47,291 bases of DNA from Oerskovia enterophila (lineage in GTDB: Bacteria > Actinomycetota > Actinomycetes > Actinomycetales > Cellulomonadaceae): assembly GCF_001692445.1 (NCBI RefSeq), contig NZ_MAQA01000038.1, positions 1 through 47,291 on the forward strand, in the 5' to 3' direction. Position 1 is the first letter of the stretch. Every line of letters begins with the position of its first letter. The notes under the pieces are model-generated. The model did not search any database, was not told the origin of the DNA, and was given only the letters and a program-made list of their open reading frames with translations. Position numbers and translations under genes: made by a program. Positions 1 to 7,613 of this stretch are shown here, piece by piece.

Positions 1-895
1 CACCCGCCCCGACCCGTTCGGCGTCGAGCTCCGGGACGTGACGCTGAGCTTCGGCAAGGGCGAGAAGCACCCGGCGCTCGACGGACTGAGCCTCCAGATC
101 CGTCCCGGCACCATCACGGGACTTCTCGGCCGCAACGGCGCGGGCAAGACGACAGCCCTCTCGCTGATCGCCGCCATGCGCCGCCCCGACGCCGGGACCG
201 TGCTGGTCGACGGCGAGGACCCGTTCGAGAACGCCTGGGCCATGGCCGGCACGCAGCTCGTCCGCGAGAGCGGCGACACGATCTCGGCGACCAAGGTCGC
301 CGACAGCCTGGGGTACTACGCCGAGATGCGCGAGCACTGGGACGCGGACCTCGCGGCCCGTCTGGTCGACCTGTTCGAGGTCGACCTGCGCAAGAACCCC
401 GAGGACCTCTCGCGCGGCAAGCGGTCGGCGCTCGGGGCGGTCATCGGGCTCGCGTCCCGCGCGCCGCTGACGATCTTCGACGAGGTGTACCTCGGCATGG
501 ACGCGCCCAGCCGGTACGCGTTCTACGACGCGCTCGTCGAGGACTACACCGAGCACCCGCGCACGATCGTCCTGTCGAGCCACCTGATCGACGAGGTCGA
601 GCGGATCTTCGAGGACGTCGTGATCGTCGACCGGGGGCGCGTGCTCCTCGCGGAGAGCGTCGAGTCCGTCCGCAGCAGGGGAGTGAGCCTCACGGGCTCG
701 GCGGCCGTGGTCGAGTCGTTCGTCGACGGCCGGCGCGTCCTGGCCCGGCAACGCCTGGGTGGCACGGCCCAGGTCACGCTGTTCGGCACGCTCGACGACG
801 CCGAGCGCACCGCGGCGACCGAGGCGGGCCTCGAGCTCGGCGCGGTGCCGTTGCAGGACCTGTTCGTGCACCTGACGCGAGAGGAGCGGTCATGA
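1..895 (+). CDS. ABC transporter ATP-binding protein (5' end outside window)
   Basis: ATPase subunit of an ABC exporter. The frame is open to the window edge, so the true start lies upstream; the first in-window GTG (38) falls inside the domain. Visible motifs are Walker A (GRNGAGKTT, about residue 44), Walker B ending in TIFDE and an H-loop (LSSHLIDE). The signature is degenerate, LSRGK instead of LSGGQ, as in some GntR-linked YtrB-like ATPases. The stop overlaps the next start (ATGA at 892-895), so it is co-translated with the membrane protein that follows. The exported substrate is not evident. Confidence 0.88.
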   Translation, partial: TRPDPFGVELRDVTLSFGKGEKHPALDGLSLQIRPGTITGLLGRNGAGKTTALSLIAAMRRPDAGTVLVDGEDPFENAWAMAGTQLVRESGDTISATKVADSLGYYAEMREHWDADLAARLVDLFEVDLRKNPEDLSRGKRSALGAVIGLASRAPLTIFDEVYLGMDAPSRYAFYDALVEDYTEHPRTIVLSSHLIDEVERIFEDVVIVDRGRVLLAESVESVRSRGVSLTGSAAVVESFVDGRRVLARQRLGGTAQVTLFGTLDDAERTAATEAGLELGAVPLQDLFVHLTREERS

Positions 896-1689
896 CCGAG
901 AACCTGGTGGGCCCGGCAGCCCTCACCGACCGGGCCGTGCAACGTGCCGAGGTGCGCCGCACGGCCGAGAAGCGGTCGCTGCGCACCGCGACCTGGAACA
1001 TGACCGCCGGATCCTGGACGGTCGGCGTCTGGTACTGGGCGATCGTCGTGGTCGTCGCCGCGGTCATCGGCTACCTCGGGGGCCAGACGAACACCTTCGA
1101 GGGCGAGCCGATCGAAGGCGTCGTCAACGGGTCGGTCAAGTTCTTCCTGTTCGTCCTGGGGATCATCTTCCCGATCGGGAGCATCGCCGTGCACGTCGCG
1201 GCGGGCGGCACGCGACGGTCGCTGATCCGCGCGGCGTGGCTCACGGCGGGCGTCGTCGGGGTCACGTTCGGTCTCGCGGCGGCTCTTCTCGGCTACGCCG
1301 AGTGGGCGGTCTTCCGTTCGCTCGGGTGGCTCCCGACCCTCGAGAGCAGCCAGCTCGACGTCGACGCCAGGGTCCTCGGGACAGTGTTCCTGTCGCAGGT
1401 CTTCTTCTGCGCCGTCTACTGGCTCGTGGGCGCGGCGATCGGCATGGGGTACTACCGGCTCCGCTTCCTGCGCGGGACGTTCGCGCTCCCTCTGCTCCTG
1501 GTTCCCGTGGCGCTCGTCGAGCTCGCGTTCCAGAGCGGCTACTTCGGCAAGCCGTTCGCCCAGGCGGTCGGCCTCGACGACCTCGAGGTCCTGATCGCGG
1601 CGGTCGGTGGGCTGGTCGCCCTGGCCGCAGCGGCGTTCGCGTTCCGCCTGGTCACGCGGTCGGTGGCCATCGCTCCCGTCACGACCTGA
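892..1689 (+). CDS. ABC transporter membrane subunit, family not recognised
   Basis: A 265-residue protein with a roughly 45-residue charged cytoplasmic N-terminus followed by about six hydrophobic segments (near residues 47-65, 85-105, 117-140, 160-185, 195-210 and 228-252). I do not recognise a conserved family, but the ATGA overlap with the ATPase gene makes it the probable permease of that transporter. The last TM is followed by a short tail. It is not related by eye to the ABC-2 permease at 2896. About 150 nt without a recognisable gene or motif separate it from the next ATPase gene. Confidence 0.75.
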   Translation: MTENLVGPAALTDRAVQRAEVRRTAEKRSLRTATWNMTAGSWTVGVWYWAIVVVVAAVIGYLGGQTNTFEGEPIEGVVNGSVKFFLFVLGIIFPIGSIAVHVAAGGTRRSLIRAAWLTAGVVGVTFGLAAALLGYAEWAVFRSLGWLPTLESSQLDVDARVLGTVFLSQVFFCAVYWLVGAAIGMGYYRLRFLRGTFALPLLLVPVALVELAFQSGYFGKPFAQAVGLDDLEVLIAAVGGLVALAAAAFAFRLVTRSVAIAPVTT

Positions 1690-1837
1690 CGGCCCTGGCG
1701 TCCCCGACGCCTTTCGCGCGGCGTGCCTCCGAACCGGGGACCGGCGCACCCACCACAGCGTTCATCCCGTCCGACGGACGGCGTCCGGTCCACCGGTGCG
1801 CCGCCCGGCGGGCGAGCACACCCTCAGGGAGGGCACC

Positions 1838-2899
1838 ATGACCACCGCACATCCTGTCCCGTCCGTCCCGCCCGCGTCGTCGACCGCCCGGTCGCGCTCG
1901 GCGCGCACGCTGCCCGACGGCGCCGCACCGGCCATCGAGGTCATCGCCCTCCGCAAGGCGTACGGGAGCAACGTCGCCGTGCGCGACGTGAGCCTCGCCG
2001 TCGGGCCGGGGGAGATCTTCGGGATCCTCGGCCCCAACGGGGCCGGCAAGACCACGACCGTCGAGTGCCTCGCCGGGCTCCGGCAGGCCGACTCCGGGAC
2101 CGTCCGGATCCTCGGCAGGGACCCGCAGAAGGACCCGGCCTCGGTGCGCGAGCTCCTGGGCGTCCAGCTCCAGGAGGCCGAGCTCAACGACCGCATGACC
2201 GTGGCCGAGGCGCTGCGGCTGTACGCGTCGTTCTACGAGTCGCCCGCCGACACGAGCGAGCTCCTGGACCTGCTCGACCTCACGCCGCACCGCGACCAGC
2301 AGTTCGCCAGGTTGTCGGGCGGCCAGAAGCAGCGGCTGTCGATCGCGCTCGCTCTCGTGGGGAACCCGCAGGTCGCGATCCTCGACGAGCTGACCACGGG
2401 CCTGGACCCGCAGGCCCGTCGCGCCACGTGGGAGCTCGTCGAGCGGGTGCGCGACCGCGGCGTGACGATCCTGCTCGTGACCCACTTCATGGACGAGGCC
2501 GAGCGCCTGTGCGACCGGCTCGTCATCATCGACCAGGGGGTCGTGGTGGCGGCCGGTTCGCCTGCCGAGCTCATCGAGTCGGTCGATGCCACGCGCGTGC
2601 TGCGCCTGCGGGTCGAGCCCCACGAGGAGGCCGACGTGCTCGAGATCCTCGCCGGGCTCGCGGACGTCCAGGACGTGGCGCGCGAGGGCCACGAGATCGA
2701 GGTGACCGGGACGCGGCGGGTGCTGCCCGCCGTCGTGCTGGCCCTCGCCGAGGTGGACGTGGTGCCCGACGTCCGGACCGTGACGCGCTCGCTCGAGGAC
2801 GTGTTCGTGCACGTCACGGGCAGGACCTACGACCACACGGGGGCGACGGGCCTCACCCCGACCGACGACCGGTCCGACACCGAGGGAGCAGCGCGATGA
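1838..2899 (+). CDS. ABC-2 type exporter ATP-binding protein
   Basis: A 353-residue ATPase of the drug/antibiotic-exporter (DrrA/CcmA-like) type. Walker A is GPNGAGKTT near residues 65-73, the canonical signature LSGGQKQRL near 159, Walker B AILDELTTGLDP near 181, and the H-loop LLVTHFMDEAE. The C-terminal ~90 residues form the usual accessory domain. The ATG at 1838 is chosen because it follows AGGGAGGG at proper spacing and the conserved domain begins about 30 residues later; the frame is open further upstream without motif support. The stop overlaps the permease start by ATGA. Substrate unknown. Confidence 0.92.
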   Translation: MTTAHPVPSVPPASSTARSRSARTLPDGAAPAIEVIALRKAYGSNVAVRDVSLAVGPGEIFGILGPNGAGKTTTVECLAGLRQADSGTVRILGRDPQKDPASVRELLGVQLQEAELNDRMTVAEALRLYASFYESPADTSELLDLLDLTPHRDQQFARLSGGQKQRLSIALALVGNPQVAILDELTTGLDPQARRATWELVERVRDRGVTILLVTHFMDEAERLCDRLVIIDQGVVVAAGSPAELIESVDATRVLRLRVEPHEEADVLEILAGLADVQDVAREGHEIEVTGTRRVLPAVVLALAEVDVVPDVRTVTRSLEDVFVHVTGRTYDHTGATGLTPTDDRSDTEGAAR

Positions 2900-3720
2900 C
2901 CACGCAGACGGCAACACGCACGCAGGTGGCAGGACCCCGCCGCCGCAAGGTCGCTGGCACGGGCTGGCACGGCCTGCGGACACTGACACTGACCGAGGCC
3001 CGGCTGCTGCTCCGCGACCCGGGGACGGTCTTCTTCGCGCTCCTCTTCCCGACCGTGCTCCTCGTGGGCGTGGGCTTCGCGATCCCCGGCATGCGGGAGG
3101 TCATCACCGACGCCCCGCCGCCCTGGGGAGGGCTGACCGCCGTGGCGGTCTACGTGCCCGTGGCGCTCGCGACCGCGGTCGCGACGGTCGCGCTCACGAC
3201 CATGCCCGTGTACTTCGCGACGTTCCGCGAGAAGGGCGTGCTGCGCAGGCTCTCGACCACGCCCATGAGGCCGCAGGGGCTCGTCGGCGCCCACCTGTTC
3301 ATCAACCTGGTGACGGTCTGCGTCGCGGCGCTGCTCGCGGTGCTCGTCGGGAGCCTGGTGTTCGACCTCGCGGCGCCCGCGAACCCGGCCGTCGTCGGGG
3401 GGAGCTTCCTGCTGGGGATCCTGTCGATGTTCTCGCTCGGGATGCTCATCGCGTCGCGCGCCGGGAAGGCGAGCACCGCGTCGGCGATCGGGATGACGCT
3501 CTACTTCCCGATGCTCTTCCTCGCGGGCATGTGGACGCCCGGGCCGATCATGCCCGAGGTGCTCCGCACGATCGGTGGGTACACGCCGCTCGGCGCCGCG
3601 ACGCAGGCCATGACGACGGGCTGGTTCGAGGATGGCGTGCCCCTCTCGCAGCTCGTGGTCATGGCCGTGTGGACCGTGGTGCTGCTGCCGCTCGCGGTGA
3701 AGCTGTTCCGCTGGTCGTGA
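2896..3720 (+). CDS. ABC-2 type permease
   Basis: A 274-residue integral membrane protein with six predicted TM segments and the ABC-2 layout: N-terminal amphipathic region, TM1 (near residues 50-68), extracytoplasmic loop, then five TM helices. It includes the typical cytoplasmic stretch FREKGVLRRLSTTPM between TM2 and TM3 and the late FLAGMWTP motif. It is co-translated with the ATPase through an ATGA overlap and forms a two-gene exporter with it. A drug or lipid export role is inference from the family. Confidence 0.92.
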   Translation: MTTQTATRTQVAGPRRRKVAGTGWHGLRTLTLTEARLLLRDPGTVFFALLFPTVLLVGVGFAIPGMREVITDAPPPWGGLTAVAVYVPVALATAVATVALTTMPVYFATFREKGVLRRLSTTPMRPQGLVGAHLFINLVTVCVAALLAVLVGSLVFDLAAPANPAVVGGSFLLGILSMFSLGMLIASRAGKASTASAIGMTLYFPMLFLAGMWTPGPIMPEVLRTIGGYTPLGAATQAMTTGWFEDGVPLSQLVVMAVWTVVLLPLAVKLFRWS

Positions 3721-3793
3721 CGCGACCGCGACCCTCGCGCACACCGCGGGGCGCCCGGTGCGTGGGTCCTGCCGGGCGGCCCCGCACACCGGG

Positions 3794-4291
3794 CTACCGG
3801 ACGAAGAACGGTCCCGCGGTCGGGTCCGCGAGGTAGCCCAGGGTGTGGCCGAGCCGCTCGCTCGTCGAGGCGGCGAGGTCGGCCGGCAGGTCGTCGGGGG
3901 CGAACCACGCGACCGCGAGGGACTCGTCGTCGGCCACGTGGGCCGCTGCCGCAGCGGCGGGGGAGACCGGGCGGCACAGGAAGCACAGGTCGAGGGACTG
4001 CGAGCGGTCACCGTTGGGGTACTCGACGGCCGGGGTCACCGTGACCCCGGTCAGGGCGTCGACCCGGACGGTCACGCCGGTCTCCTCGAGGACCTCGCGC
4101 GCGAGACCGACCGCGGGGTCCTCGCCCGGCTCGAGGATCCCGCTCACGATCGCCCACTGCCCGGTGTCGGCGCGCTGCCCCAGCAGGAGACGTCCGTCGT
4201 CGTCGATCACGACGCCCGAGACCCCCGGCATCCACAGGAGGTCGGTTCCGACGTGGGAGCGGAGCGCGGCGACGAACTCGGGGATCGGCAT
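3794..4291 (-). CDS. Nudix hydrolase
   Basis: A 165-residue hydrolase of nucleoside-diphosphate-linked compounds. The complete Nudix box GX5EX7REXXEEXG is visible as GILEPGEDPAVGLAREVLEETG, starting near residue 57, with the metal-binding glutamates intact. The N-terminal MPIPEFVAALR...WMPGVSGVVIDDDGRLLLG is typical of actinobacterial Nudix proteins. The start at 4291 is supported by a TACGCT -10-like hexamer (4303-4298) 6 nt upstream and no Shine-Dalgarno, i.e. a leaderless mRNA; the open frame further upstream is unlikely to be coding. The specific substrate cannot be predicted. Confidence 0.9.
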   Translation of the reverse strand: MPIPEFVAALRSHVGTDLLWMPGVSGVVIDDDGRLLLGQRADTGQWAIVSGILEPGEDPAVGLAREVLEETGVTVRVDALTGVTVTPAVEYPNGDRSQSLDLCFLCRPVSPAAAAAAHVADDESLAVAWFAPDDLPADLAASTSERLGHTLGYLADPTAGPFFVR

Positions 4292-4480
4292 GGACCGAGC
4301 GTAGACGGCGCGTACCGACGGCGGGCTGACGGCGTACCGATGGCGCACTGACCGCGTGCCGGGCGCCTGCGGGGCCGGAGCGGTGCTTGGCCGGTGCGCG
4401 ACACCGAGAAGTGAGCTGTTCCGGCGAGCACTCCCGACCGGAGTCTGAGACGGCCCTGCCGGTCCCCGAAACGGCTGTGC

Positions 4481-4486
4481 TACGGT
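4481..4486 (+). promoter_or_regulatory. -10 element of aro leader transcript
   Basis: TACGGT lies 6 nt upstream of the leader-peptide GTG (4493), so transcription probably starts at that GTG and the leader peptide is translated from a leaderless mRNA. No convincing -35 hexamer is visible. Confidence 0.5.
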
Positions 4487-4492
4487 CGTCGG

Positions 4493-4561
4493 GTGAACAC
4501 GGTTCGTTGGTATTGGCGCTTTACGCTGGCTCCTGGAGGGGCCGAGCGGGCGTTCGCCTGA
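4493..4561 (+). CDS. Aromatic amino-acid leader peptide upstream of DAHP synthase
   Basis: A 22-codon ORF starting GTG AAC ACG and ending TGA, with product MNTVRWYWRFTLAPGGAERA followed by FA. Codons 6-10 read Trp-Tyr-Trp-Arg-Phe, so all three aromatic amino acids, two of the residues being Trp, are required in a five-codon stretch. It precedes a terminator hairpin and the DAHP synthase gene, the first enzyme of aromatic biosynthesis. By analogy with trp/phe leaders, ribosome stalling at these codons would tell RNA polymerase whether aromatic aminoacyl-tRNAs are scarce. The coding 3' half lies inside the first RNA hairpin, as expected for an attenuator. Confidence 0.75.
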   Translation: MNTVRWYWRFTLAPGGAERAFA

Positions 4562-4624
4562 CCAACCTTCCCCGGAGCCAGCACAGGGCCTTGGACGCAG
4601 ACCGCGTCCGGGCCCTTCGTCATT
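4525..4624 (+). promoter_or_regulatory. Transcription attenuator of the DAHP synthase gene
   Basis: Two consecutive hairpins are visible. Hairpin 1 pairs 4525-4533 (GCTGGCTCC) with 4574-4582 (GGAGCCAGC) and extends by 4538-4541 with 4570-4573. Hairpin 2 pairs GGGCC (4586-4590) and GGACGC (4593-4598) with GCGTCC (4604-4609) and GGCCC (4611-4615), followed by TTCGTCATT, a terminator-like tail. A third inverted repeat (TCAGACGG 4624-4631 with CCGTCTGA 4665-4672) follows. The first arm of hairpin 1 begins 8 nt after the second Trp codon, so a stalled ribosome would cover it. I could not define the antiterminator pairing. Confidence 0.65.
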
Positions 4625-4698
4625 CAGACGGGCCGACTCCGGACACAGAGCAGGCCGCACGGCTCCGTCTGAGTCACCTTCAGATCAGGAGCCCTCGC

Positions 4699-5892
4699 AT
4701 GACCGCCACGACCTCGACCGCCGTCTCCGCGGAGACCGTCGACGAACGTCACCCCGAGACGGTCACCTCCGCCACCGGCGCAGGTGACACCATGGAACGC
4801 GTGACCTCTCACCCCGAGTACGAGCTGCAGGCGCCCACGAGCGACCTGCGCATCCGCGCCCTCGACCCGCTGCCCGCACCCGTCGACATGCTCGCCGAGC
4901 TTCCCCTCGGCACGGCCCGCGGTGACCTGGTCACCCAGTCGCGCCGCGAGATCCGCGACGTCCTGGCGGGGGACGACGACCGCCTGCTCGTGATCGTCGG
5001 CCCGTGCTCGGTCCACGACCCCGAGGCAGCGCTCGACTACGCGCACCGCCTGGCGGTCGTGGCCAAGGATCTGTCGGAGGACCTCGCGATCGTCATGCGC
5101 GTGTACTTCGAGAAGCCGCGCACGACGGTCGGCTGGAAGGGCCTCATCAACGACCCCGACCTCGACGGCACGCACGACGTCAACCGCGGCCTGCACCTGG
5201 CCCGCGAGGTCCTGCTCGGTGTCCTCGACGCGGGTGTCCCCGCGGCGACCGAGTTCCTCGAGCCCACGAGCCCGCAGTACATCGCCGACGCCGTCTCGTG
5301 GGGTGCGATCGGTGCGCGCAACGTCGAGAGCCAGGTGCACCGCCAGCTCGCGTCGGGCCTGTCGATGCCGGTCGGCTTCAAGAACGCGACCGACGGTGAC
5401 ATCCAGATCGCGGTCGACGGCTGCATCACCGCGGCGAGCGAGCACACGTTCTTCGGTACGGACGGGGCGGGCCGCGCGGCCGCGGTCGAGACCGCGGGCA
5501 ACCCGGACTGCCACATCATCCTGCGCGGTGGCCGCAGCGGCCCCAACTACGGGCCCGACGACGTCGCGTCCGCCCTGCGCGTGGCCGCGTCCTCGGGTCT
5601 GGGCGGGGCCGTCGAGCACGGCCTGGTCATCGACGCGAGCCACGGCAACTCGGGCAAGGACCACGTGCGTCAGGCCGAGGTCGTGCGCGAGGTCGCGACG
5701 CGCATCGCCGAGGGCGAGGCCGGGATCACGGGCCTCATGATGGAGAGCTTCATCGTGGCCGGGGCGCAGGCGCCGGCTCCGCGCGGGCTCGTCTACGGCC
5801 AGTCCGTGACGGACAAGTGCATCGACTGGGACACCACGGCCGAGCTGCTCGGCGAGCTGGCCGAGTCGGTGCGGGCACGCCGGGCGCTCTGA
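4699..5892 (+). CDS. aroG: 3-deoxy-7-phosphoheptulonate synthase (DAHP synthase, class I)
   Basis: A 397-residue enzyme that condenses phosphoenolpyruvate and erythrose 4-phosphate, the committed step of the shikimate pathway. Class I (AroFGH-type) motifs are clear: GPCSVHDP near residue 101, MRVYFEKPRTTVGWKG near 133, GARNVESQ near 205, PVGFKNATDG near 224 and the late DASHGNSGKDH. The N-terminal ~55 residues before the conserved ELPLG region are longer and lower in complexity than in enterobacterial enzymes. ATG 4699 follows ATCAGGAG at good spacing. An attenuator with an aromatic leader peptide precedes it, so it is probably repressed at the RNA level when Trp/Tyr/Phe are abundant. Confidence 0.95.
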   Translation: MTATTSTAVSAETVDERHPETVTSATGAGDTMERVTSHPEYELQAPTSDLRIRALDPLPAPVDMLAELPLGTARGDLVTQSRREIRDVLAGDDDRLLVIVGPCSVHDPEAALDYAHRLAVVAKDLSEDLAIVMRVYFEKPRTTVGWKGLINDPDLDGTHDVNRGLHLAREVLLGVLDAGVPAATEFLEPTSPQYIADAVSWGAIGARNVESQVHRQLASGLSMPVGFKNATDGDIQIAVDGCITAASEHTFFGTDGAGRAAAVETAGNPDCHIILRGGRSGPNYGPDDVASALRVAASSGLGGAVEHGLVIDASHGNSGKDHVRQAEVVREVATRIAEGEAGITGLMMESFIVAGAQAPAPRGLVYGQSVTDKCIDWDTTAELLGELAESVRARRAL

Positions 5893-5917
5893 GCCACAGG
5901 GCTCCTTGGCACGACCC

Positions 5918-5951
5918 GACGGCCGCTCTCCCCACGGGGAGGGCGGCCGTC
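5918..5951. terminator. Convergent terminator hairpin after DAHP synthase
   Basis: GACGGCCGC-T-CTCCCC (5918-5933) pairs with GGGGAG-G-GCGGCCGTC (5936-5951). It sits between two convergent genes and probably serves both strands. Confidence 0.65.
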
Positions 5952-5962
5952 GTGCGTGCTGA

Positions 5963-6010
5963 GTCGGTGCGACCGTGCGGTGGTGCGACCGAGCGGTGGT
6001 GCGACCGAGC
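5963..6010. repeat. 16-nt tandem repeat, three copies
   Basis: Consecutive copies at 5963-5978, 5979-5994 and 5995-6010, the last two identical (GGTGGTGCGACCGAGC) and the first differing at three positions. They lie in the convergent intergenic region just outside the end of the DUF4232 gene. No function is evident. Confidence 0.8.
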
Positions 6011-6040
6011 CCGGGCGCGAGCGCGCCCCGACATCGCGGG

Positions 6041-7447
6041 TCAGGACGAGGAGCGGACCCAGTCGCCGACCACGATGCGCGCGCCCTCGAGGATGTCGAC
6101 CCCGGACTCGGCGCCCGGGACGTCCGCCACGCGAAGGCGCGCCTCGTCGGCGCCCGGCACGGTCGTGACGAGGACGCTCGTCGTCTGGTCGGGGTCGTTG
6201 GCCGTCGACATGGCGCCCCACCGGAGCTGCGAGGTCGCGACACCTCCGGGCGGCACGACGATCCGGACCGGGCTCTGCCCGGGGATCTCCGGTTCGGACA
6301 GGACGTCCGGGACCGTCCCCGAGGCGCGCAGGAAGCTCAGCCCGGGGCGCCCGTCGAGCGCGCACGGTGCGTCGGTGACGTTCTCCGCGGTGACGGTGAG
6401 GAAGCGCGACCCGGCGGCGGCGTCGAACCCGGTCACCCCTGCTCGGAGGTCCTGCCCGGTGCAGGGCGGGACCCCGTCGGCTGCCGCGGCCGCGGCGTCG
6501 GCCTCGTCGTTCGCGGGGTCGGTGCTCACGAGCTCTCGGTCCGAGACGAAGCCGGACTCGGACGTCTGGCTGCCGTAGACCGTGAAGGCGATCGCGCTGC
6601 CCAGGAGGTCCGCCTGGCCCGAGGCGCGCAACCAGTCCGCGACGGGTGCCGGCGGGCCGTCGACGTAGACGGTGAGCAGCGGGACGGGGTTGCCCGTGGG
6701 GGACCTGACCTCGTAGACGGTCTGGGTCGTCTCGTCGCGCGACCCGGCCTCGGCGAGGAGCTGGACGGCGGGCAGCGGTGGCGGTACGGGGTCGACGCTC
6801 GAGGTGTACATCGCGCCGTAGCCGTCGGTCGAGAGGGAGTTCAGCGGCCGTGCGAGGGTGCCCGCGACCTCGGCCAGCCCGGGGAGCGCGGCCGGGTCGC
6901 GGCCGCTGACCGCCGCGTTGTCGGCCGTGAGGTGGACCGAGGTGGCTCCTGCGTCGAGGAACGCCACGGCGTCGTGGACGGCGGGGTCTCCCGGGCCTGC
7001 GGGTTCGAGCGTCAGCGTCGCCTTGGTGCCGGGCAGCGTGTCGACCACGGTGACCGTGGGCGGCCCGCTGAGCCCCGAGCCGGCGAGGATGCCGTAGACG
7101 GCGTCGACGGTCGCCTGGGTGTCCTCGGGGGTCCGGAAGCTCTCGAGGTCGATCGTCACCGCAGGGGAGGGCGGGGGCGCGTTCTCGAGCATCCCCTCCT
7201 CGAAGACCTGGATCGTGGCGGACTCGACACCCTCGATCGTCCCGAGATCCCGTTCGACGTCCGCGCGGATCCGGGCGTCCTCGGACGGGGCGGGATCGGC
7301 AGCAGCTTCGCGCTCGTCCCCCTGCTCACCGGCCCGGACGTCGCCCCGGGCCGTGGCCCAGAGCGCGAGCGCGACGAGCACCACGAAGAGCACTGTCACG
7401 GCGACGTAGAGGGGATGGAGCCGGGTGGGCTGCGGCGTCTCGGTCAC
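6041..7447 (-). CDS. Membrane-anchored DUF4232 protein
   Basis: A 468-residue protein with a short cytoplasmic N-terminus, one TM segment (PLYVAVTVLFVVLVALALWA, near residues 11-30) and a large extracytoplasmic part. The last ~140 residues match the DUF4232 pattern: CTGQDLR, then TVTAENVTDAPCALDGRPGLSFL, then a conserved R.VVPPGG. The central ~300 residues are not recognised. GTG 7447 is preferred because a TACCCT hexamer (7459-7454) lies 6 nt upstream and no Shine-Dalgarno is visible; an in-frame ATG at 7489 would add 14 residues. It is divergent from sigK, sharing a ~150-nt promoter region, so an envelope role linked to that stress response is plausible but unproven. Confidence 0.8.
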   Translation of the reverse strand: MTETPQPTRLHPLYVAVTVLFVVLVALALWATARGDVRAGEQGDEREAAADPAPSEDARIRADVERDLGTIEGVESATIQVFEEGMLENAPPPSPAVTIDLESFRTPEDTQATVDAVYGILAGSGLSGPPTVTVVDTLPGTKATLTLEPAGPGDPAVHDAVAFLDAGATSVHLTADNAAVSGRDPAALPGLAEVAGTLARPLNSLSTDGYGAMYTSSVDPVPPPLPAVQLLAEAGSRDETTQTVYEVRSPTGNPVPLLTVYVDGPPAPVADWLRASGQADLLGSAIAFTVYGSQTSESGFVSDRELVSTDPANDEADAAAAAADGVPPCTGQDLRAGVTGFDAAAGSRFLTVTAENVTDAPCALDGRPGLSFLRASGTVPDVLSEPEIPGQSPVRIVVPPGGVATSQLRWGAMSTANDPDQTTSVLVTTVPGADEARLRVADVPGAESGVDILEGARIVVGDWVRSSS

Positions 7448-7485
7448 CCCGTGAGGGTAGCGGCAGCCCCCGACCGACCGGCGAC

Positions 7486-7512
7486 CCATCCGCAGGCCCG
7501 AGCGCGACGAAC
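7486..7512 (+). promoter_or_regulatory. Candidate SigK promoter upstream of sigK
   Basis: CCATCC (7486-7491), a 15-nt spacer, then ACGAAC (7507-7512). It has the same -35, same spacer and a one-base-different -10 as the motifs before the FAS1 gene and dipZ. It would make sigK autoregulated. The predicted start of transcription (about 7518) leaves roughly 80 nt before the sigK start. Confidence 0.65.
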
Positions 7513-7517
7513 CTTGG

Positions 7518-7613
7518 GTGCCTCAGCCGTCGCGGATGCAGTGCACCTGCGGACGTCCCGCCCGTGCGCCGCGGCGGGGAGCCTGGGGCAGACTGGTCGG
7601 GTGCCACCCGTGA
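7518..7613 (+). CDS. Possible 31-codon upstream ORF coupled to sigK
   Basis: GTG 7518 lies 5 nt after the candidate SigK -10, where a leaderless transcript would begin. The frame encodes 31 codons with three cysteines (CTCGR near the middle, GCHP at the end) and stops at 7611-7613, overlapping an in-frame sigK GTG at 7610 as GTGA. There is no homology that I recognise, and chance is possible in GC-rich DNA. Confidence 0.25.
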   Translation: MPQPSRMQCTCGRPARAPRRGAWGRLVGCHP

